The notes under the pieces were generated by a model, which searched no databases, was not told the DNA's origin, and saw only the letters and a list, made by a program, of their open reading frames with translations. Source: Bolinopsis microptera (taxonomy: Eukaryota > Ctenophora > Tentaculata > Lobata > Bolinopsidae). Taken from it: DNA of 60,000 nucleotides. The stretch is taken from the NCBI RefSeq assembly GCF_026151205.1, contig NC_087078.1:15829118-15889117 (forward strand), read 5' to 3'. A program made the translations under genes and the position numbers. Positions 50,701-60,000 of this stretch are shown here, piece after piece. How positions within the stretch are numbered: position 1 is the first letter of the stretch; every line of letters starts with the position of its first letter.

Positions 50701-51107
50701 TTTCTTACCTGCAGTAGTGCATATCGTATAATTGGGCGTTGTTTCTTACCTGCAGTAGTAATTGGGCGTTGTTTCTTACCTGCAGTAGTATTACCTGCAG
50801 TTTCTTACCTGCAGTAGTACTTGATGATTTTGTTTTCGAGACTTCTGCACTCATCTAGACCAAGTTCCGTGGAAATGTGTTGATCTCGTATCGTAATCAA
50901 CTTATCAGCTATTATCTTTATCACTTGCTTCACCTGCAGTTATGGAATTGATTTGACGGTTATTATTCAATATCTACTTATCAGAATAACAGTGCACTGG
51001 AACACATGGATTTGCAGGTTGTCTGATAAGTGTTAAAAAGACAAAAGAATTTAAAAACTCACCTGGGAAACATCAGAAGCAACACTATTAGACATCCTAG
51101 TAGCCAT
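19685..51107 (-). CDS. KSR: Kinase suppressor of Ras (KSR), complete, 20 exons, 851 aa
   Basis: Exons in transcript order: 51107-51063, 50933-50809, 50589-50514, 50352-50161, 49902-49759, 49485-49396, 49294-49119, 48772-48646, 36224-36082, 35871-35797, 34774-34575, 34384-34315, 34196-34096, 32784-32621, 32358-32266, 32080-31904, 31702-31544, 20725-20656, 20131-20016, 19897-19685. All introns are GT-AG and phases match; the total is 2,556 nt. KSR is a membrane-recruited scaffold for Raf, MEK and ERK. Order: CA1 helical region (residues ~15-146), Ser/Pro linker, C1 zinc finger (260-307), Pro-rich linker with an FxFP ERK-docking motif (401-404), acidic stretch, pseudokinase (~555-840). Signatures: RHENIVLFMGVCMNPPNL, IIHKNLKSKN, DFG, LYYLAPE. 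Length fits the family (~850-970). Two very large introns hold other genes. RAF is excluded by MNPPNL, by the CA1 region and by absence of a Ras-binding domain. Confidence 0.93.
21089..28480 (+). CDS. SLC27/FATP-like very-long-chain acyl-CoA synthetase, 10 exons, 653 aa
   Basis: Exons: 21089-21275, 24820-24893, 25103-25217, 25497-26150, 26305-26398, 26669-26849, 27173-27305, 27484-27607, 27850-27965, 28197-28480. All phases match; the total is 1,962 nt, a typical FATP length. Family role: ATP-dependent activation of long fatty acids to acyl-CoA at membranes, driving uptake. Exon 1 holds one N-terminal TM helix (TAVVLVAGFFVLKRFVL) and a basic segment. The AMP-binding P-loop is TSGSTGLSKG (273-282); YGQSEG (403-408) stands for the family YGATE; TGD at 498-500; FIKRVGDNFRYKNQNSS matches FATP RxGDTFRWKGENVST; NRIGMAA matches GRAGMAA; a C-terminal TGKIDKMKLRSEGF follows. 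Oddities: an acidic Glu/Asp/Ser insert before the P-loop (~197-256), a GC-AG intron after exon 3, and YGQSE. It lies wholly within a KSR intron, opposite strand. A divergent paralogue with altered substrate is possible. Confidence 0.88.
21278..24389. repeat. 3.1-kb palindrome whose arms are tandem ~180-bp units
   Basis: The left arm (21278-~22734) and right arm (~22735-24389) are inverted copies. The outer ~170 bp of each (GATCTGACGACATTCCCGTC...) is single-copy; inside are about eight units of ~180 bp per arm, each with words such as ATCAAAATAACTCGGCTTCT, TTGTTGAGTTATTAGGC, CTCTCGCGAGTCG and GAGTGGGGTAGAACG. There is no open frame beyond short runs. It fills intron 1 of the FATP-like gene (and part of a KSR intron), so both pre-mRNAs would contain a 1.5-kb hairpin. 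Foldback-type transposon structure is the best comparison. Confidence 0.9.
24513..24684. mobile_element. ~170-bp hairpin MITE
   Basis: AAGCCGTAGTACATACATAT...ACATTGCGAT...GCGATGAAATGCCGCGC and its inverse (GCGCGGCATTTCATCGC...ATATGTATGTACTACGGCTT) almost meet in the middle. It lies in intron 1 of the FATP-like gene, just right of the large palindrome. Confidence 0.85.
24911..25000 (+). repeat. 10-bp minisatellite, nine copies of AGATCACACC
   Basis: Perfect tandem units apart from the first (AGGTCACACC). It begins 17 bases after the splice donor of exon 2 in the FATP-like gene. Confidence 0.95.
28478..28546 (+). repeat. TAGAGTATTG tandem repeat at the stop codon
   Basis: The stop codon TAG of the FATP-like gene is the first of several GTAGAGTATT units, so the repeat forms the start of the 3' untranslated region. 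Confidence 0.85.
28675..28680 (+). terminator. Polyadenylation signal AATAAA for the FATP-like gene
   Basis: AATAAA about 195 bases after the stop codon, in an otherwise AT-rich flank. The exact cleavage site is not visible. Confidence 0.5.
28948..29573. mobile_element. 626-bp non-autonomous DNA transposon with 8-bp target duplication
   Basis: Ends CCCATATCCACA and TGTGGATATGGG; flanks ATGAAAGT on both sides (28940-28947 and 29574-29581). Inside is a ~115-bp direct duplication (about 29178-29280 and 29298-29400) containing TTTTCCGGGGGCTGCGCCCC, GAGGAAATTT words near both ends, and a palindromic GAGCGAAGCGAGCGG word. No transposase. An 8-bp duplication fits hAT or a similar superfamily. It lies in KSR intron 17. 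Confidence 0.85.
29644..30147 (-). CDS. Small secreted protein of unknown family (167 aa)
   Basis: An uninterrupted frame beginning with a clear signal peptide (MRLFLAPLVLVYLVLMPGTLA, cleavage probably near residue 21-23). The mature part is ~145 residues, acidic and helical in appearance, with two cysteines (near residues 24 and 129) that could form one disulphide, one NYSG glycosylation motif and no membrane segment. A consensus TATAAAAG lies at 30216-30223, about 70 bases above the ATG, supporting this start and a single-exon gene. I recognise no family; the size and helical look would fit a cytokine-like or other extracellular factor, but this is only a guess. It lies inside KSR intron 17 on the same strand, about 1.2 kb from the end of the FATP-like gene, converging on it. 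Confidence 0.7.
   Translation of the reverse strand: MRLFLAPLVLVYLVLMPGTLAISCTIETQQSYLHKLHYEQWVIGTLLARVQENYSGPLNYFDLAQALLTLEASDFGTMLREGKRFAEAILDSETDAAKEFYEYADYTDRASLLRHVGVTLLNLNRLEARCGGGMREVRSTNTDLEFEDVVSSFTKYKIHLRNLIRDL
30216..30223 (-). promoter_or_regulatory. TATA box of the secreted-protein gene
   Basis: TATAAAAG on the minus strand, 69 bases upstream of the ATG, within GC-richer flanks. Transcription would start near 30190. Confidence 0.7.
30224..31543. other. KSR intron 17, proximal part, with a CACGTG cluster
   Basis: No gene. 30938-30990 has five overlapping CACGTG/CACGT-type words within 50 bases (ACACGTGACACGTGCGTC, CCACGTCACGTGAATC) and could be a binding platform for bHLH-ZIP-type factors, for either the secreted-protein gene or KSR. 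30885-30905 is a short palindrome (TTGTGTCTGCGTTCAGAGCG and its inverse). Confidence 0.35.
31544..32784 (-). CDS. KSR: KSR exons 14-17: pseudokinase N-lobe to DFG
   Basis: Exon 14: acidic tail, then SVISDWGINFEELIIG and a Gly loop GDGRTG (570-575). Exon 15: VYEGKWHGDVVIKIYHI, with Lys589 kept at the ATP-site position where mammalian KSR has Arg. Exon 16: the RHENIVLFMGVCMNPP hallmark and the hinge. Exon 17: GYLHHRGIIHKNLKSKNI, with HKN (681-683) in place of HRD, then VICDFGL (700-702). Loss of the catalytic Asp predicts no phosphotransfer; retained Lys and DFG suggest nucleotide binding remains possible. Confidence 0.92.
32785..34095. other. KSR intron 13
   Basis: AT-rich. Two nearby CCACGTGCACA words at 33399-33422 and repeated TTCCC/TTTCCC words at 33846-34085; no gene or recognisable transposon. 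Confidence 0.35.
34096..36224 (-). CDS. KSR: KSR exons 9-13: Pro/Ser/Asn-rich linker with FxFP motif
   Basis: Exon 9 is Pro/Ser-rich (NTPPLTPPASAP). Exon 10 ends SSSP; exon 11 begins QHFTFPDQ, matching the QxFxFPD position of vertebrate KSR1, where FxFP is the ERK-docking DEF site. Exon 11 continues with Gly/Asn/Met repeats (TGNIMSSTTGNMMNQSPP). Exons 12-13 lead to an acidic segment (DMEEDDESEEISEH). These small exons were placed by phase and by the QHFTFPD match; exon 10 is the least certain individually. Confidence 0.8.
34775..37403. other. KSR introns 9-10 and the region upstream of GPCR 1
   Basis: Apart from KSR exons 9 and 10 (see that entry) there is an (AAT)n run at 35724-35745 and a duplicated GGGGTAGCTATGTTCAAAG at 36324-36362. 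There is no further gene between 36225 and 37403. Confidence 0.35.
37404..38432 (+). CDS. Rhodopsin-type GPCR 1, intronless, 342 aa
   Basis: Seven hydrophobic helices. TM1 has GVSGNVFVLYA (family GN), TM2 NLAVADI (LxxxD), and the TM3 end NKLLRCIYPL puts NKL where DRY normally stands. TM6 FLISFIPDLAY lacks the CWxP Trp; TM7 NPFIYLAVNPRF keeps NPxxY. Then come a basic helix 8 with two Cys-Arg pairs and a ~35-residue tail ending in C. These features place it in class A; the ligand is unknown. It is a lineage-specific receptor type, orphan by sequence. The sequence just 5' of the ATG is CACTTCAGG, a perfect 3' splice-site context, implying an upstream non-coding exon or trans-splicing. First of four plus-strand genes in KSR intron 8. 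Confidence 0.9.
   Translation: MSDYQTPRLPENAQIIYGFQIAWEQISFILGVSGNVFVLYATIAHKAIKLDKISLWIIKNLAVADIGNCVLVLLPILFTQYGKLDEVLVFGSQNDFYYILGSYINSFFVANIVLIDILSLNKLLRCIYPLRNLYTTKSQRIKVTALTISLSMVPLMWNISGFLDGFLILKDYWKHRSYLGARAIVDRKILDNWPIVEVINNILISFFIALPSLALIIFNSAMVAFAIQRSNTAINKRNLITVIIVTAVFLISFIPDLAYTLSGKSPESEYGEFVYSLTLLSCWTNPFIYLAVNPRFREFTKKRLFCRRSKVQQVQPGRVVIVIPPINTVFANVAVTEQSTVC
38056..40261 (+). repeat. Segmental duplication, copy 1
   Basis: From within the GPCR 1 coding region to the GPCR 2 start; nearly identical to 40917-43856 once two later insertions are removed (38763-39098 here, 42638-43709 there). A 79-codon frame (39185-39424 and 41708-41947) is the same in both copies only because the duplication is young. 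Confidence 0.9.
38763..39098. mobile_element. Inverted-dimer insertion with 12-bp target duplication
   Basis: AATCTAAGTTAT lies at 38751-38762 and again at 39087-39098; copies 2 and 3 of the intergenic region have it once, so everything between was inserted after the duplication. 38763-~39042 is a near-perfect palindrome (arms ~135 bp) bearing CTGAAGATGGCGTTGACGCC then GAAA in the right arm and its inverse in the left, followed by ~45 single-copy bases. Longish duplications and inverted partial copies are known for Penelope-like elements. CTGANGA...GAAA is the hammerhead ribozyme core, but a full ribozyme was not established. Confidence 0.8.
40262..41293 (+). pseudogene. Rhodopsin-type GPCR 2, chimeric, one nonsense codon
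   Basis: 344 codons in frame apart from TAG at 40727-40729, where GPCR 3 has TTG (Leu); the stop falls after TM4's start, leaving 155 residues. The 5' two-thirds (to ~40940) are almost identical to GPCR 3 and the 3' third (from ~41043) to GPCR 1, with ~100 bases common to all. This is what an unequal crossover between GPCR 1 and GPCR 3 would leave. There are no other frame breaks. It may be a young pseudogene, an allele or a sequencing error. The CTCAGG-ATG context is the same as in its neighbours. Confidence 0.88.
42638..43701. mobile_element. hAT-like non-autonomous transposon, 1,064 bp, 8-bp target duplication
   Basis: Ends CAGAGGCACATATTAGGTG and its exact inverse; flanks TACGGGTT on both sides (42630-42637, 43702-43709), one copy of which is present at the matching place in duplication copy 1 (~40108). 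CAGAG-type tips and an 8-bp duplication are hAT marks. Subterminal regions are rich in TGCGG words (ATTATGCGG, TGTGCGG); the centre is a 23-bp minisatellite. No transposase. Confidence 0.92.
43025..43485 (+). repeat. 23-bp minisatellite inside the hAT-like element, about 18-20 copies
   Basis: Unit core GGGCCTGGGTCACGGTCCC followed by GAAA, with variants (CTGAGTCACGG, CTGTGTCACGTGG) and two larger interspersed units (AACTGGGTCACGTGGCC). Frames across it on both strands are repeat artefacts. Confidence 0.95.
43857..44888 (+). CDS. Rhodopsin-type GPCR 3, intronless, 343 aa
   Basis: Same layout as GPCR 1: GNFFVLYA in TM1, NLAVADI in TM2, NKLLRCIYPL at the end of TM3, FIPDLAY in TM6, NPFIYLAVN in TM7, tail ending VAVC. 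Differs from GPCR 1 mainly between TM3 and TM5 (extracellular loop 2 with ITTPIHGASDADS). The frame is open a further 118 codons upstream, into the transposon, but homologues start at MSDYQ and the sequence before it is the shared CAACTCAGG acceptor-like context, so the start at 43857 is used. An orphan class A receptor of the local array. Confidence 0.9.
   Translation: MSDYQTLRLPENAQIIYGFEIAWEQISFILGVSGNFFVLYATIAHKAIKLDKMSLWIIKNLAVADIGNGVLVLLPILLIQYGKLNGILFFGPGNSFYKVLGSYVNSFFVANIVLINILSLNKLLRCIYPLRNLYTTRCQRIKVTALTISLSIVPVLWIIYEFSEGSFILNEDWRNTAYLGSRHITTPIHGASDADSTQIIRDILYYFYVALPRLTLIIFNSAVVVFAIQRSNTAINKRNLITVIIVTAVFLISFIPDLAYTLSGKSPESIYGEFAYSLTLLSCWTNPFIYLAVNPRFREFTKKRLFCRRSTVQQVQPGRVVIVTPSTNTVFANVAVTEQVAVC
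45845..46010 (+). repeat. Dispersed repeat A, copy 1
   Basis: Contains GCGATATTAACTCA, TTTGGACACCTGGCAAAAAC, an AATCACGT-type middle and TTTTCCTAATCGGCCG. Similar to 46060-46222 and 48080-48248. Confidence 0.65.
46060..46222 (+). repeat. Dispersed repeat A, copy 2
   Basis: TATCTGAACACCTGGCAAAA, then GTGCGTCCAAC and CCAGTATTTTACTTAACTG; more diverged than copy 1 but in the same order. Confidence 0.6.
46493..47509 (+). CDS. Rhodopsin-type GPCR 4, intronless, 338 aa, divergent member
   Basis: Has GNAFVLYA in TM1, NLAVADI in TM2, NKVLRCIYPL for the DRY region, FIISFIPELI in TM6, NPFIYLAVNQSF in TM7 and a tail ending NVTVC. It is clearly of the same family as GPCRs 1-3 but differs across TM4-TM6 and in extracellular loop 2 (DIVYPQIRQRDLVND), so it is the oldest split of the array. 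Its intergenic flanks are unrelated to those of the other three. The upstream context is again TTTCAGG before the ATG. Confidence 0.9.
   Translation: MSDNRTKGLPENTQIIYGFQIVLQQISFILGVSGNAFVLYATIAHKAIKLDTMSLWIIKNLAVADIGNCVLVLLPILLIQYGKMNGVLLFGSKNKTFYNVLGSYKHLFFISNIVLINILSLNKVLRCIYPLRNLYTTRSQRIKVTLFTFSLSIVPSLRIICLYLDGSMTLKDNWKDMSYLGARDIVYPQIRQRDLVNDALMFILAAVPTLTLIIINSVMIVLAIKRSNTTINKRNLLIVIIVTTGFIISFIPELISGLSHSYPAEYREFTFSLTWLSCWTNPFIYLAVNQSFKEFTKKRILCRKARVQQVPLGRVVNLTPSINTATTSTVVTENVTVC
47973..48050 (+). repeat. 17-bp tandem repeat, GTACGTGTCGAACTACA
   Basis: About four and a half copies with one A/G variant. It lies between GPCR 4 and dispersed repeat copy 3. Confidence 0.95.
48080..48248 (+). 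repeat. Dispersed repeat A, copy 3
   Basis: GTCGATATTGGCTCA, TTTGAACACCTGGCAAAAAA and TTTACTAAACGGCCG match the other two copies in order. All three are in the same orientation. Confidence 0.65.
48350..48612 (+). mobile_element. tRNA-derived SINE with intact pol III boxes
   Basis: The first ~72 bases fold as a tRNA: AGGTG...CACCT acceptor pairing, A-box TGGCCTAGTGG (48354-48364), CCTTC/GAAGG anticodon-type stem, B-box GGTTCGAATCC (48398-48408). Then comes a non-tRNA body (GTCTAGGGAGTAGCTAAGG, TCGACTCAGCCGAATGAT, TTAAATGAGGAGG) and a 3' tail of ACTATT/AACTATT repeats. The parent tRNA is not certain. It lies 33 bases into KSR intron 8. The older copy at 2376-2587 is in the opposite orientation. 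Confidence 0.9.
48646..48772 (-). CDS. KSR: KSR exon 8: second half of the C1 zinc-binding domain
   Basis: Encodes YGVRCKECNYKCHKDC...SC. With exon 7 it completes the H-x12-C-x2-C-x(n)-C-x2-C-x4-H-x2-C-x7-C pattern of a C1 domain, which in KSR binds membranes rather than diacylglycerol (family knowledge). The splice donor is followed within 40 bases by the tail of the SINE at 48350-48612, so the insertion lies just inside the next intron. Confidence 0.9.
49119..51107 (-). CDS. KSR: KSR exons 1-7: CA1 region, linker and first half of C1
   Basis: Exon 1 encodes MATRMSNSVASDVSQ and has the only in-frame ATG upstream. Exons 2-4 form the KSR-specific CA1 region, the coiled coil/SAM-like part that contacts BRAF in known family members: LGLDECRSLENKIIKYYC, MDFSQLLKVIGIHDDG, ETRKFCLFLHNLRRCVHD. 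Exons 5-6 are a Ser/Asn-rich linker (RSQSYSLSNANLLNK). Exon 7 has a proline-rich piece and then HRFSSRSLLLSQNCDFC, the opening His and first Cys pair of C1. The junction to exon 8 splits an Arg codon. Confidence 0.9.
50690..50825 (-). repeat. KSR: Tandemly copied splice-donor sequence of KSR exon 2
   Basis: The donor context (minus strand TACTGCAG|GTAAGAAAC) is repeated three or four more times downstream (plus-strand words TTGGGCGTTGTTTCTTACC and TGCAGTAGT near 50709, 50740, 50775, 50800). The outermost donor at 50809 gives the correct frame into exon 3. Confidence 0.8.
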
Positions 51108-51597
51108 ACTACAGCCCGATCAAACTTCGTAACCCCGCATCTACATGGCTAGGAACATTAGGGAATGTAAGTGTCAAGAAGTGAACATCCATACTGGGTT
51201 CCACTCCCGCTAGGGGAATTAGGCTAATTTTGGAAAAAGTGGTATCTTGTGGTTTCCATCAAAAATTGGCCGCAAAATCGAGTGCGCCGTGTTCACTGTA
51301 ACTACTTTCAGCAGGAATATGTCTTTGCGCGCTACGTTTATGTAGCTAATTATCCTATCATTGGGACAGCGGCCTTTTTCCTATCAGGCGATTCCGCAAG
51401 ATTAACCTTAAATAAGCACAACAAAGCCTCCACATCAAGATGAATAAAACAAATAAATAGAATGGGTTAAAATTTGTAACTCTATACAAATATCCAACAA
51501 ATACAACATACAAAGGTGTTCAGAATGAGTTTTTAGAGTTAGATGGTATCCAATCACACACTCACGCACAATGACGCAATCTCCTTCGAAGCAAAAG

Positions 51598-58805
<7,208 letters not shown>

Positions 58806-59329
58806 CTGAAATCAATATATCAGGTGTTCTAATAAAATTAATTATGTTAATCAATTTAAAAACTTCGATAAAATCGTGGACTTTCTCGCTAGGCCCCCAC
58901 TTTCAATTTAAAACTTCGAGTTAAAATTGGATTCAATCGTGAACTCTCCCAGTCTCCCACTCAAGCGATAAAAAACAATCTTGAAAAACTATTAAAATTG
59001 CATGGTTAATTTCGAGTAACTACCAAGTACTGACAGGATATAGCAGATGCGAAACTGGGAGATCAAAAGCCAATCACCCATGACAAAGTGACAATCATGT
59101 CATTCAAACCAAATTTGCACATTACATGATCCCACGCACAATTTACATACAATATCACAGGCTTACCAACACAACAGAATACAGGGCCACCAAAACACTT
59201 CGCCTTTAGATCTATAAGATGTCACAATGCACGCAGAAGCAATATTCCGAAAAAGGGCATGTACATACAAGATCATCAAACTTCTCTCAGGGGGTTCAAT
59301 TTTATTCGACTTTTATAAATAGTAGTAGT

Positions 59330-59396
59330 ACGGTGTTTTGGAGCATATCTGCATATTGTTGTGGAGTGTATCTGCATATTGTTGTGGAGTGTACTG
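59330..59396 (+). repeat. 27-bp tandem duplication
   Basis: TATCTGCATATTGTTGTGGA is repeated, followed by several TATGTGACTG words to 59450. It lies in the 5' ABCF2 intron or flank. Confidence 0.8.
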
Positions 59397-59859
59397 TTAT
59401 GTGACTGATATGTTACTGGTATATGACTTGTATGTGACTGTTATGTGACTGGCATTTGACTTATATGTTGGTGACGTCGGTATTTTCGGTAAAAAGGTAA
59501 TACATTCATTGTAGGTTGGTAATAATATGGTCTATTCAGGTTATTAAATGATACTACTCATACTAGTGTGTCATTGTAGGCGATCACATACACTTTCAAA
59601 ATACAATGTATGGTTGACTGTGAAATTGTGTTTTCGATAACAAATTACTATCTCAATAAATCAAATATATAATAATAATACACACATTATTTTATATTGT
59701 TATAAAACAAACAATTATATTATGATTTATGGTCATTGTAGTATCATTAAAGCTAGACTAATATATCCGGGAGTATTGTCAATTATGCAATGTTGAATGT
59801 CTATGCCAAAATCGTATACATACTATACTTGAAGCACTTTTAGAAGAGAAACGGCCCAA

Positions 59860-60000
59860 AGTCGTAGCGGCAAATTTATCTCATTGCAAGTTATCGAAAC
59901 CGAACGTAACAAGCATCAGTTATACCCGACTTCTCAAAGTCTTTCCTTATGTCATCTGGCCTCCCTTTTAAATATACAAAAAGTTCGTTGATCCAACGAG
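59860..60000 (-). mobile_element. Tigger-like transposase fragment at the window edge
   Basis: The minus strand reads RPDDIRKDFEKSGITDACYV then a stop, matching the element nested at 17029-17872. The remainder continues beyond the window. Confidence 0.65.

Noticed and set aside
59024-59054. Possible 31-bp ABCF2 micro-exon (minus strand, CYILSVLG before GEREFP)
   Set aside because: The phase fits the next exon and ILSVLG resembles the residues after Walker A, but the reading adds extra residues and no GKS is near. Too weak to include.

Overview
The window is animal nuclear DNA: AT-rich, with many spliced genes, GT-AG introns, tRNA-derived SINEs, non-LTR retrotransposons, DNA transposons of several kinds and long simple repeats. 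The intronless rhodopsin-type GPCR array with NKL/NKV in place of DRY looks like lineage-specific cnidarian receptors (possibly a medusozoan). That placement is an impression from protein style and has not been tested by a search.

Layout. 1-8.5 kb is a transposon graveyard: a LINE split by a second LINE in the opposite orientation, a SINE, a 2.2-kb LINE ORF and a CG-rich foldback family. 8.85-13.93 kb is a segment bounded by almost identical ~345-bp inverted repeats; it contains a five-exon gene with an ankyrin-like stretch and a (GT)n array. 14.7-15.2 kb holds a small two-TM orphan gene. 16.8-18.5 kb holds a pogo/Tigger-like transposon with another inserted in it.

From 19.7 to 51.1 kb a single minus-strand gene dominates: a kinase suppressor of Ras (KSR). 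I could assemble it in full from 20 exons (851 codons, every splice phase matching). Two of its introns hold other genes. The ~10.8-kb intron between the DFG exon and the APE exon holds a complete plus-strand SLC27/FATP-like acyl-CoA synthetase (10 exons, 653 codons), a 3.1-kb palindrome in that gene's first intron, a 626-bp transposon with an 8-bp target duplication, and a small secreted-protein gene. The ~12.4-kb intron after the C1 exons holds four plus-strand GPCR genes. The second is a chimera of its neighbours and carries a premature stop. A 1,064-bp hAT-like element with a minisatellite core lies between GPCRs 2 and 3.

51.6-58.8 kb carries the 3' two-thirds of ABCF2 on the minus strand (489 codons seen), whose first exons lie beyond the right edge. 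Its stop is about 490 bp upstream of the KSR start. A piece of another Tigger-like element runs off the right edge.

Functionally the genes are unrelated (Ras/MAPK scaffold, fatty-acyl activation, ribosome-associated ATPase, receptors). What stands out is genome architecture: genes within introns of a gene, a receptor array remodelled by unequal crossing-over, and several fresh insertions with exact target-site duplications.
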